Below, piece after piece: positions 9,430-19,475 of a stretch of 64,000 nt of DNA. The stretch is from Trichaptum fuscoviolaceum. Taxonomy: Eukaryota > Basidiomycota > Agaricomycetes > Hymenochaetales > Trichaptaceae. Under the pieces are notes generated by a model. It was not told the DNA's origin, did not search any database, and worked only from the letters and a program-made list of their open reading frames with translations. Each line of letters opens with the position of its first letter. Positions within the stretch are counted from its first letter, which is position 1. A program made the position numbers and the translations under genes. The stretch lies in the NCBI GenBank assembly GCA_910574455.1, contig CAJSYZ010000002.1, forward strand, positions 6,285,390 to 6,349,389. The letters are read 5' to 3'.

Positions 9430-10622
9430 ATATAACTTCCACCTTCTAATGACATCTCAAACATGCATTTGTATTATGTTTAGGATACTTATAGTGAATG
9501 TTTGGCGCTATGTGCCTGACCCATAACCCTCCCAATAAATTAAAATTAACCATTCTTTCCGAAATTTGTATGCCTTATATCAATTTCAAATGAGCTCCGA
9601 TTGCCGCAAAATCTCGTACAGCATGAGAAGTATATATAGAGAGCTTTTTAAAGCTTTCAGAACATAGACACAGTGTACATACATGCATAGGAATGACTAA
9701 CAATAATTGCATGCTCTCCGAAAATAGTTAGTGTGTTAGAGCTATATATAGCTCCCGCGTAGCTATTCTAAGCTCATATTATTGTTCTCCTCGTCGTTCT
9801 GTACCATTTTGACTATTTATACATGCCTTTACGTGCAGTGGAAGTGCTGAAACAAAAATAACATTTAAATAAAATAATAATTTGTAACAATATGAAAAAT
9901 GCATATTTTAGCGCCGTGAAAGCCCGTTTCAGCTCTTCTAGTACGTCCCATTGGAATCCCATCAAAATTTGCATCCCGGAGGTATCCCAATGTGGTGCAA
10001 TGGGCCTCATATGTTATGTATTAAAAATAGAATATGATCTGATGTTATACACATGTTCCCAGCTAGTATTACCATATTTAGCTATCTAGATCATGTTTGA
10101 TATACTTCTACTAATATAATCCGATTTTATTGCATTTTATTTGCTGCTGGTAGGCCCAGGAGAAGCCTGCATATATGCAGGTGCAAATGAATATAATTAT
10201 CTATTTTATGATGATTTTTACCGCTTTAGGAAGGGCCCAGAGGGGCCCAGAACACACTGGTACCCTAATATGGTCGCTCAGAAGCGTAGTTCCCACGCTA
10301 CAGCAAAGCGGCAGTGCCCAGGAATATTTCCTGATTTTTTGGTTATTTTCGTGCTATTTTAGAAGGCCTGTAGAGCCTGCAAAGGTTAATTTGAGTTTAT
10401 TCCCACGACCTCCTCTAAAGCGGCACCAAGTGACCTGGAACCTGCCAGACCTCAGGGTCCTGGACCCTGGGGTGCCTCATATCTCAAAATAGATGGAAAT
10501 TATGAAATTCTGATTTATTACAGCATGCTATCAATCAACAGTGCCTGAATGCTATAATTAACCTAAAAAAGCGGTGGGTATGCAATGCATTATTCTATTA
10601 TCCAGTGCTATAATCCCAATTG
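9430..10622 (-). repeat. Right arm of the palindrome
   Basis: Mirror image of 8175-9367, separated from it by a 62 bp non-palindromic spacer (9368-9429). Confidence 0.88.
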
Positions 10623-10842
10623 ATATTATATGCCTAGTATTCCCTAGGTATGCTGATTTACCCTATACTGCTTCAGCCAGCATTTGCTGTAGATGATGCA
10701 GTGGATGGTTTACAGCAAGGCTGTACTTCATTCAATCAGATGCTCTATATCATGCAGTGATTGCTGTAATCTCATTCAATGAGTATCTCCAGTACATTCA
10801 GCAAACACTGTATTTCATTCAATGAACTAACTGGCAGGACTG

Positions 10843-10943
10843 ATGGACCCGAGGAAGACCAATGGATCGATGCCGCGGACATGGAGCATGCCCCCGCCGT
10901 TATCCGAAAGTTCTATCGTCGGTACCCCGACGCCATTCGCTAA
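10843..10943 (+). pseudogene. Detached C-terminal end of Pol (chromodomain tail)
   Basis: After the duplicated ATGGACCC the pol frame resumes at 10845 and runs 32 codons to TAA at 10941-10943. It holds the second half of the chromodomain: an acidic stretch, a conserved Trp, and a final basic/aromatic helix. Removing the foldback and one duplication copy would restore continuity with the frame ending near 8014. The right LTR begins 42 bp after the stop. Confidence 0.85.
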
Positions 10944-10985
10944 CGAACGCGCGCGCTCTTTAGGAGCGCCCTTGGAGGGGGATAA

Positions 10986-11561
10986 TGTCAGGAATCCGCC
11001 TCAGGTTATTTTATTTCTTTTATTTTTCTTTTATTTTCTTTTACGATCACACTCCGAGTCGGATCCCCGACATGTCCGGTCCGAAACCGGACTTTCTTTG
11101 ACTCCGATTCTCTTCCTTTTTGCGTAGATTACTTGCCTGTATGTTTGCAGGCCGCTAGGACAAGCGCCCTGCAAGCAATTCTCCTTTCTTTCTTTCTTCC
11201 GCCACTCCGACTCGAACCTCCGCTCTACCGATGCGGGACCCCGACTAGAGCGGGACCCCGAACTCCGACTTACGTCAGCGGTATAGGTCGGACCTAGTCG
11301 GATCAGGGTCCAGTGGCTTGGTACTGTATAGTTTTTACCTTTGTTCATCAAAACCGCGGATCCCCCTGCGAAGCACTCCACTTTTGGCCTCTTGTAAAGT
11401 GCTTCTCAGGTGATGTGTTTATCTTTAGCTCTGATGTGTAGAATAGCTTAATTGACTTGTAAAGTGCTTCTCAGAGTGAGAACCACCGCTCATAGCGTCC
11501 GATCGTCGTCCGTGTCCGATTCAGGGTCTCGAAAGCGAAGGAACCACTCTAGGTCGTAACA
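10986..11561 (+). repeat. 3' LTR
   Basis: Partner of the left LTR (2387-2962), 576 bp, identical wherever compared. It is preceded by a purine tract at 10974-10982 that would prime plus-strand synthesis. Confidence 0.92.
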
Positions 11562-11566
11562 GACTT
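11562..11566. repeat. Target site duplication (right) of the LTR retrotransposon
   Basis: GACTT, a copy of 2382-2386. Confidence 0.9.
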
Positions 11567-13862
11567 GGACAAAGCGGGCAAGGAATGGACGGACATTGGA
11601 GGAAAGCTGGTCGAGACTGCCAAAGTTCTCAACCAGGTGATAACAAAACTCAAGCATGGAGCGGCAGCTCGGGCGGCGAATACTGATGAAAAAAAGAAAG
11701 TGGATGAACGGCTGGATCAGGCGATGCGGAATGTTGAGGGATATCAAGATCTTGACAAAAATAAGGAAGATCTGAAAGCCACGAAAAAAAAGGCGGCCAA
11801 ATCGGAGAACACGGATCTCAGTACGCCTTACTCGAAGACAATAAAGGACTTGGAGGAGAAAGTCGAATCTCTCTCCAACGAGATACAACATATAAAGGAC
11901 CAGGCAACCCTGAATTACCCGATGCTTGCGAGGGCTGCAGCTGAGGAGGGCATCCATGCGCTACACTCCGCCATGGCAGCTAATGTTAGCAAAAGGCTTG
12001 ACAGTCAATTTGATATGATTCGAAGCACCACCGACAAGGTGCATCAAATGAACGAAAAGCTGGCTCGTATGGAGACATTGGATGCTGAACGGAAGGCGGA
12101 CCAGACATTGGATGCTGAACGGAAGGCGGACCGCTCCAAAGACGACCTTTTGACGCGGACTATAGCATCGTTCGCTGTCATGATACGCGAGCTTCAAATC
12201 ATTGCCGTAGCAGCTGAATCGGTAAGTCATCTTGAAAGCTATTGCAAAACAAATTAAACTCATGAGTTCTCACATAGAGCGAAGCGGCAGCTTGTAGTAT
12301 TAAACTACGACACTTTCGAGGACGCCAGGAACATTCTTTATATGGCTTTTGCCATTGTTTTCCCAAACAAATTCAAGATCGAATCGGTTGCCCCTTTTGA
12401 CATTACTGGTGATGGCGGTGTCAAGACAGCGGGGCTCATCAGAGGTGTAAACGAGCTTTACGCTGAGTTCACTGCCCAACCAACCATGCGCCGGAACGGA
12501 AAGGTTCCCATTGCAAGGCATCTGTTTGATGACCTGCTCACCGCTTTACCTCAAAGCCTCATATCCTCAGAGAAAGCACGCTACGAAGAGTGGTTAGCAG
12601 GGATTGAAGACAAGTTAGCAGACTTCCGCAAGGAGGATACGACATACAAGGAGGCGGTTAAGGCGAAAAACAAAGCAGAGGTGGTGGAGGAGACGACAAT
12701 GGACCCAAAGTGTAGTGAGGAAAAGAGGGGCCGGGCCGTGAAGACGCTGAGGGAAACCGAAAAGAAGCTGCACAGCTTGGTAGAGGGCGCGAGAGCAGAG
12801 CTTAAATCCAAATACCCCTTCACAAACTCCTGGCAGCCGTCGCCTGACGCAAAATCCATCGAAAAGTTCCGTTTCTTTCTTGTGCGCTTCTATCTTATCT
12901 TCGAATTCCATCGAAGGTTGTATGTCATCCTCAATTGCAAGCTGAAGAAGTTGGATTCACAACAGCCAGCCACCACACTCGACGAGCAGGAGTCCACATG
13001 GGATGCCAGCATAGATGACTTTACGTGCAAACCGTTCCCAAATCTTGATCCATCAGAAGAGGGTGTCCTCGATCTGAAGGACCTGCCTAAGTTCTATTTC
13101 GAGGAATTCTTTGCAAAGATGGCCGAAGAGGGCGACATCGAATACTATGGCTCTGAGGACATACCCCATGCGTCGGCCAAAGGTTTTCCTCCAAAAGCTC
13201 TCCCAGCTGATATACAGCGCAGTTATGAGGAAGTCTCAGCTTCTTTCGACCAATTATCCTTGAACACACTAGCGGAAGTTGTCAAGCAGGCGAATCTCAC
13301 GGAAGTCCCGGTGCCAGTGCGAAAGTGGCCGGAAAATGACGAAGACCGAAAAAAATTATTGAAGATCCTGCATCTGGAGAAGCGGCGAAATACGCACAGG
13401 GAGAAAGCTGTTATCCTTTCCAACGCGATGCAGATGATTACGTCTTCTGAACATGTCGTTTTTGAGGTGATGAACGAGACTCCACTCAGGCAACATTTGA
13501 ATAAACTTATCCACGACCGACATTATTATGGTGACGACGAATCTCTCTACAAATTCATAGAAAACGCACCATCCGTACTGCACCTGACAGCGGGGGAACC
13601 ACTCTTTACCTATGAACAGCAGGACGTGCTTAAAAGGATATGCAAGATAGTGGGGAACCATGGCCCTTATGGTCGGGCACCTCAGTCTTATTTGGCTCTG
13701 CGCATGGACTGGGCAAAGGAAGTGCGTGAGCAAACACGGAAGCCTCCTAGTTCCAAGGAAGGATTTGTGAATCCTTCCAATCCTCTTTACAAAGAGCCAT
13801 TTGAGTTTCGGATTACCGGCGAAGGCGTATCTCGACTCAAATCTTTGACGCCCTTGTCCTAG
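11567..13862 (+). pseudogene. 3' half of the split orphan gene
   Basis: The exon cut at 2386 continues here in frame to 12221. A 45 bp GT..AG intron (12222-12266) gives a continuous frame into the last exon, 12267-13862. The nearer AG at 12277 would break the frame, so I prefer 12266. The first part (11567-12221) is rich in Lys, Glu, Ala and Leu with a strong heptad look, so a coiled coil is likely; it contains a perfect 10-residue tandem repeat (starts 12074 and 12104). The last exon encodes a long, mixed alpha-helical region of about 530 aa with a charged Lys/Glu segment (12640-12790). I recognise no known domain. With the 5' half the protein would be about 947 aa. The absence of other damage suggests the gene worked until the insertion. 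Confidence 0.6.
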
Positions 13863-15744
13863 TATACTACTACCCGTAGTATATGGTCACGGTATAAACT
13901 TCGTCGAGTCTATCTGTCTTCCTGATAAACAATGATGTTTCGACTTTGTCTTTCCGATAATAGTAAACAATGATGTGTCGTCTTTTTCTTGAATAAAACG
14001 CCTATGTCTTGCTTGATTGTTTGATGATATGACCTTCAACTTGAAGATATTTTGTAAATACTGATCACCACATCTCATACGATGCAGCGCATCCCCAGGC
14101 TGCCAGGAGTATCTACTAGCCTACTAGTACTCGTACTAGTAGTACCTGAAGGCTTGTTTGTGTTGTGCTTCTACTTTAACATTTCGGGGACATACACCGT
14201 GTTAAAGTTCCTCTGGCTCAAGTTGCCTTCAACATCACTACTTCATCCCTTCAATGTTCCGGGGAGCAAGATGAAGAGGACATGGACGGCAAATTCTTCT
14301 GCCAGTGATGTCTGAGTCGGAGTCACTCAGGCTCACTGCCACTGCCAGTGCCAGTGGCACGCCGGTCACTGGCACGGTGACTTCAAGTTCAACTTGAAGT
14401 TGTGGCACTCACTACTAAGGCTGGCAGGCTGGCACTCAGTTGTCGACTTCAACTTCAAGTTGTTGCTACCACAGGCATAGTACTTGGTGGACATTGAAGA
14501 TGCTCAACACTGGCCGTAGTCACCATGCCATACAACCAGGCTCGTTAACAGAGAACTTCCTCAGGTTGTCTTACGTCCTGGTGTATTTTCTGTTTAACAC
14601 TACGTTCTGCTCTCCAGGATTACATCTTGGCCCGCACCCTCCACTATTGATCGCATCCTACGCAATTATCGGAAAAAGGAACAGCCGCTGCCGTAGGATG
14701 TACAGTTGAGTTGACACGGGATCATCTTACACACTGGCACTGGCAGCCTAGGGCAGGAACCACCTTACAGACACACTTTAACCAATCATCCAAGATGAGT
14801 AAGCTCTATAATATCGTTGATGGCCTCAAGTGACTTTTCAGTAGCGAACTGACGTAGTCATGGCCTCCTCCTCAACTACCACTGTATCCCAACGCCCAAG
14901 TCACCGCAGATTCTCTTCTTCACTTTTCTACCAATTTTCAACATCGAATTCCTCCTGCACGTCCCGATTCTCTCCCAACACCATGCGGGACCTTGTACAA
15001 CTCTGATAGACCTCTTTCTTCCGCCGCGCATCTGCTTTGCCTGTCTCGGCACGCTCAAATTGTTCTATCGGTTTCAACGCCTCGCGCAGCTCGCGTAAAA
15101 CGTCTGCGCCTTACTTTGTTAGCTCCCTGTGGGTCGACGCGTTTCTACTCGTGCGCCGCTCTAGGCTCGTATGGAAACCAAGGGGGTAGGAGTTCGACCG
15201 CTTTTGCAGAGGAACGAAACCACTGCCGTCTACGCAATTTACTGCGCCCACAGCAGGCGCCCCAATTCTTGACCCAGGATTCTCTCGCAGATTTATGCCG
15301 ACGCGTATCCCCCCACCGACTAAAGCAATGGCGAGCACACATGCGCACGCGTCCACCTCCACAGTTGACAACACAAACTTCTTCAGCGATTTGTGATGGT
15401 AGAGTGGTTACATCCGTCACCATATATCATGAGTGAACCTTCTCCGAGGGACAGGGCTATGCCAGAGAGCTCATCGTCAGTGGTGGCTGATGACCAGCTC
15501 AGAGAGCAGGACATTAAAACTGGTTGCTGCACTTGCATCCGAGGTCCGCTCCTCTCAGGTTTTGAATTGCGAGACACATCACCGACGTTTCGGATGTGCA
15601 AAGAGGCAAGTTACTGAACCGGCCCTCACAGGCACGAGGAGAGGATGTATGCGTGCAGTAATCAGTGAGCGAAAGCTACTACTGTACTTCTCGAGTAAGT
15701 TGTTCTTTTAATTTTTGAATCATAATACTCACGGGCTTCTTCAG
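13863..15744. other. Gene-poor stretch after the split gene
   Basis: No convincing gene. 14105-14145 and 14320-14465 repeat the words seen at 73-1545 (ACTAGT runs, GCCAGTGCCAGTG, CAACTTGAAGTTG). 15050-15700 is GC-richer, with several short frames on both strands. It may hold the decayed upstream part of the WD40 relic that starts at 15745, but I cannot show this. Confidence 0.4.
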
Positions 15745-16045
15745 CTTTGGAGCATCGGCACGGGGAATGTCTATACGTTCTCCGAGAACATCTGCATAAG
15801 ATTTACGCCGAAAATTATATTGTCTTCTTTTCTTGGGGTGGGGGTAGGGGGATTGGACACATCTGTTCGCGTATGGAATCTGCAAATGGGTATGATTTTC
15901 TTCACATTCCTGTATCCCCGACTCATCAGTGACAACTTTCCAGTATGACTCCGACTTTCTTGTCACCGGAAGGAACGATGGCCGCGTCAGCTTCTTCTCG
16001 TTCCATCGTTCCTCTTTTCCTCGACCATCTCAAGCTCAACAATAA
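15745..16045 (+). pseudogene. WD40 relic similar to Cdc4/Pop1-type F-box proteins
   Basis: Two WD40-like blades are readable: an LW..GTG start, then a GLDTSVRVWNLQ blade end near 15860-15890, then after a GT..AG intron of about 54 bp (15890-15944) a DFLVTGRNDGRV blade. The stretch for one blade (GECLYVLREH type) reads only in a different frame from its flanks, so at least one frameshift is present, and a stop follows at 16043-16045. The GLDTSVRVW and VTGxNDGRV blocks are typical of the last blades of Cdc4/Pop1 substrate adaptors. Only about 100 codons remain. It is a decayed fragment; the family assignment is moderate. Confidence 0.5.
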
Positions 16046-16389
16046 GCGGCCACAGGACTCGCGCTGAGCAGTCAGTCGGGACGAGTCTCTATCCCTACCG
16101 TCTACTCTCACTTCAGGGATCCCTGCTCAATCGACATCTAATCCTAAGTTCGCCTGGCCTGAGCGGCGTAAAGAGCCCAAAAACATGGGAAGGATGCTGG
16201 AGAGGGAAGGTTGCGAAGTTGCGCGGTCGGATTCGTATATACGGGGCTATGTATCACCGGGCAGTTTGATGCATCCCAATATTCCGCTTGCATGCACAAA
16301 GGTCGACAAAGCGACTCACAACTCAATTTGCAAATGCCGCAAAGGGAAAAATATAACTGCATTTTCGACATCATCCAAGTTGTTGTCAA

Positions 16390-16654
16390 CTTGTCGTGTC
16401 CCCATTCCTTGCCAAACACCTCTGCCCCGCCACCATTGCCGCCTAAACGGAGAACACTCGGTTTCAATGTGCAGTATGAGTCCATCATCGGCCGACAGCG
16501 CAATTCCCTCAGCTCCGAGGACGAGAAACGCGCCTTCATGCAAATTACTCCTTCCGAAGCGGGTTGGGATGCATTCAAGTTGGCCCATTTCCCATTTTGG
16601 CACGGTTCTAGTTCAAGTTTCGGGTTGTGTACAGGGATGACTGTTGTATGGTGA
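16390..16654 (+). CDS. Possible exon of an unrecognised gene
   Basis: A frame open here encodes a proline stretch followed by a mixed, protein-like segment with acidic SSEDEKRAF and aromatic GWDAFKLAHFPFWHG parts, and ends near a GTGAGT-like donor at 16651. The composition differs from the surrounding non-coding DNA, so it may be a real or relic exon. I cannot name it. Confidence 0.25.
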
Positions 16655-17005
16655 GTTACTCATGGCTTTCTTCGAAATCCTTCTAGAGCTGATGGAGCAG
16701 CTTCTTGTGCAGTGGGTTGTATCCTCCCGACTTCTTCGGAGTTAACATGACTCATTTTCTTGTTCGTTTGTGCTTAAAATGAAAAGAAGCCTTATAATCA
16801 AGTCATCCGGAAGAAATCATTTGTCATCTCCTACTATCAGTTCAACTTGCGGTTTATCCGAGTCATAGTACAAAGCACTAATAGCTCCCTCTCTCTTTCT
16901 AGAAGAATGGGAAATCAGAAAACTGACTTCAACTACTTTGTATAAGTGTGAAGTGGGAGCGGGTATTGTCCCCAAGATCATCATCAAGCCATTCCACCGT
17001 GAATC

Positions 17006-18047
17006 ATGTTCTCAAATCTTCGTACTATCCTTCTCATCCTCCTCTCCCTTGATTACGCACGCCTGCACCTCCGCACCGTCCTCCGCTTTCAGCTCGTTCA
17101 ACGGTGGACAGCAAGGGCTCAAACGAAGGTACTTGTTTCATTCATATCAAGATCTGTACACTGACTTGTTGCTAGATACACAAGAAACTGCAAACGTTTC
17201 TTGATCTTCTCGGGGTACCACCAACACCTCTCTCCGAATTACATCAATATAGGCTCCATAATATAGTTCCGATACAGTGTCGCACGGGCTTGGATGTGGA
17301 CAATGCAGTGACTGCAATATATGCATCATTGCCACAGGTACCAGCTAGTAGATTTGTCTCGATCGACATCGAGTGGGCAAGTGGCGGAGAAGGGCCCAAT
17401 CATCGCGTGGACCTCATCCAACTCGCAGTTCAACACCACATTTATCTAGTCAGGACGCATACTCTTACTGACCTTCCCCCTACGTTGGCGCAACTCCTTG
17501 GGGATGGTACAGTCATGAAAATTTCCGCAGGAATCAACGGTATGAATAACTTATCTTTTCTCCTGCGAGGTGGCCTAACAGAAGAAATGGCAGGTGACGC
17601 AGTGCGTATAAAGCGCAAGTTTCGCACCTCTGTGCGCTCCTGTGTCGATCTGACAGATTGGGCACGCGTTGTCTACCCGGAAGTCTGGCCCAAAAACCCG
17701 ACCTGGTCCCAACTGCTCTTAAACCCTCGTCTCTGGTTCCAGCATCCGACTCCGACTGTCAAGCTCGAAAAAATAGTGGGAGAAGTATTGAGGCTGAACG
17801 TCAAGAAGAGTAGTGAGGTCACAATGAGTGACTGGGCAGCTGACGAGCTATCAGCGGCACAAAAAGAGTGTAAGTTATCATTCTGTTGTTCAAGATCAAC
17901 CATCTTCAAGTTCTCACTTGCATGATCTGCTGTACTGGAATACTAGATGCAGCTATTGACGTTCACAGCACGTTTGCTGTAGCTTTGGCCCTGAGCCAAA
18001 GCCACTCACCCTTACCGGATAAGTACATCAAGAACTTCGAGGCTTGA
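17006..18047 (+). CDS. 3'-5' exonuclease (RNase D/WRN-like fold) protein
   Basis: Three exons (17006-17128, 17176-17869, 17947-18047), with introns of 47 and 77 bp, give 305 aa with a consistent frame. The ATG at 17006 opens a hydrophobic N-terminus (about residues 5-20) that could be a signal anchor or targeting peptide. The core resembles the DEDDy exonuclease domain: exo I with D105-x-E107 in a SIDIEW motif, and exo III with Y273-x3-D277 followed by a helix. In the exo II region (a GING motif near residue 170) the expected catalytic Asp is not where the family has it; Met/Asn occupy that place. The family removes nucleotides from 3' ends of DNA or RNA using two metal ions bound by these acids, so this protein may be inactive or altered. 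The domain stands alone with no helicase. Confidence 0.7.
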
Positions 18048-18825
18048 TCTAGTAGGCTGAGGCCCACCAGTAGCAGGTTTGACCAAATGTGCTTGAGTTA
18101 TCGAGTAAATTGTTGTGCGCATGCTCTTGTCTTTCAAAGTTGCCAGGAGATTCATGATTAAAATTTATTATTGAATTGCCTTTTTTTCCCGAATGATCAC
18201 CGTAGTCTGAGGTATCAAAGTGGTTTGGAAGATGTCGCCAATGGTGTCTGTCTGCTGTTCGGATTGCTTGCCATGATGATGCTTCCAGTGGAGCTTTAAA
18301 TCTAAAATTGGAACTTGAAGAGTTCAAGTTCAAGTTGCCACCGTGACTCGGACTGCACTTGCACTTGAACTTGAACTTGAACTTTTTACCACTGCGTCCC
18401 CTCAACGACACAGTGTACGTTCTCCAGTCTTGTTATGAGCACTTCTCCGCCATCCCCCACCCATTCCATAAGACCACTTATTGGCCTGAACAAGTTATGT
18501 TTTATCCTACCCTCAAGCTTGTATTGAACTCGCCTAGACTTCAACATTTCCGAATGAACCAAAAAACAATAGTGTACGTCTGAGAACGTGCTTCTTGCTT
18601 GATCTTATCACTCACATTTGTCTTTAGTACCTGGAGAGGAGAAGGTGGGCGGCCTTGTTATAGTGAGAGGAGCTCCGACGTGCACGCTGAAGCGAGCATC
18701 TTCTACCTTTCGAACGACACCCGCTGAGGATAGGCCGATACATGTTGCATCACCAACTGTTGTGATCTTCATCAAAAATTAGTAACAATCCTTCGTCTTC
18801 AACTAGAGTCGACACCGCCTTATAG
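18048..18825. other. Unassigned stretch between the exonuclease gene and 18826
   Basis: 18300-18385 carries AACTTGAA/TTCAAGTT words in series. A frame at 18395-18583 looks protein-like (rich in Tyr, His and Pro) and ends at a possible donor, but I cannot link it to a gene. Confidence 0.3.
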
Positions 18826-19218
18826 GAAAGGAAGGGCAAGGGCCGTCCGCTGACGATTGAAGAGGTGGCAGAGGACGCTATTGATGAGGGGGCAGATGAA
18901 CTACATGACCGATCCCGCGCCAGCCTTGCGCATGTGTCCTTGGATGCCCCTCGCTTCACATATCAGTTTCCTGCGCCGAAACCGCCATTGCAACATAGTA
19001 AATCTCGCGTCCGTCAATTGCAGGCTGACGGCCCCGGCCCCGGCCCCGGCCTCGGAACACCACCTCATACCGTCTTGCGAGACACCTTCATACCTCTAGT
19101 TGAATGTGATACACCTCCGATAGTGAAAAACGCGATGACGCGAGGCGAACATCTTTCCATGAAACAGCTGCCAGCATCTCCCGGCCAATCTCTAGCAAGT
19201 CGCCGGAAGGTAGCGTGA
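18826..19218 (+). CDS. Unrecognised C-terminal exon
   Basis: After a TATAG acceptor-like site at 18821-18825 a frame runs 130 codons to TGA. It has an acidic helix-like start, a middle part with an alternating Pro-Gly run, and a polar end. No upstream exon or start could be fixed, so this may be the end of a decayed gene. It is not part of the kinase relic that follows, as far as I can tell. Confidence 0.3.
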   Translation, partial: ERKGKGRPLTIEEVAEDAIDEGADELHDRSRASLAHVSLDAPRFTYQFPAPKPPLQHSKSRVRQLQADGPGPGPGLGTPPHTVLRDTFIPLVECDTPPIVKNAMTRGEHLSMKQLPASPGQSLASRRKVA

Positions 19219-19475
19219 ACCTAGGCGCTACATCTAGTTCACAAGCATCGGACTACGGTGGCGAACATCTATGAGGGCATGCGAGGGAAGAGAATAAGCG
19301 CAACCTTTGAAGCCTCTGGAACTATAAGTACGGACTTCTCTTCTTGCTATTATATTACTAGGCTTATACTGGTTTATTCATCAGCGAAACCACATGCGTC
19401 TATTTCGGATACTTTGCTCTTCAAACATATCATATCAACACAGATCTAACCGAAGCTAAATGTGTTAGACAATTA

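Larger units (their letters stand above)
8015..10842. mobile_element. hAT-like foldback (palindromic) DNA element, 2828 bp
   Basis: The element is flanked by the 8 bp duplication ATGGACCC and has related ends: the left begins ACTGCTGCCAG and the right, reverse-complemented, begins CAGTCCTGCCAG. Eight-base duplications and CAG-type ends fit non-autonomous hAT elements. It is almost entirely two inverted arms (8175-9367 and 9430-10622) around a 62 bp spacer (9368-9429). Outside the arms the two ends have diverged: the left carries about 30 bp not in the right, and the right about 90 bp not in the left. Short words such as GCTGTA and CATTCAATGAA recur near both ends. No frame inside resembles a transposase; the small frames are mirror copies of one another. 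It interrupts the chromodomain of the surrounding Pol. Confidence 0.85.
2387..11561 (+). mobile_element. Ty3/gypsy chromodomain LTR retrotransposon with a nested foldback element
   Basis: The element is complete: two 576 bp LTRs (TGT...ACA), gag (3027-4307), pol (4304 onward), a purine tract GGAGGGGGA (10974-10982) just before the right LTR, and a 5 bp target duplication. Pol order is protease, reverse transcriptase, RNase H, integrase, chromodomain, which defines a chromovirus. Without the 2828 bp foldback and its duplicated 8 bp the element is about 6.3 kb. I found no clear tRNA-complementary primer site after the left LTR (2963-2980); self-priming as in Tf1-like elements is possible but unproven. 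The LTRs match wherever I compared them, so insertion was recent. It sits in the sense direction inside an exon of the gene at 1546-13862. The pol frame is broken by the nested insertion at 8015, so this copy probably no longer makes a full chromodomain. Confidence 0.95.

Noticed and set aside
8787..10492. Frames of 65, 73 and 105 codons in the palindrome
   Set aside because: They occur as exact mirror twins in both arms only because the arms are inverted copies; no transposase or other motif is present.
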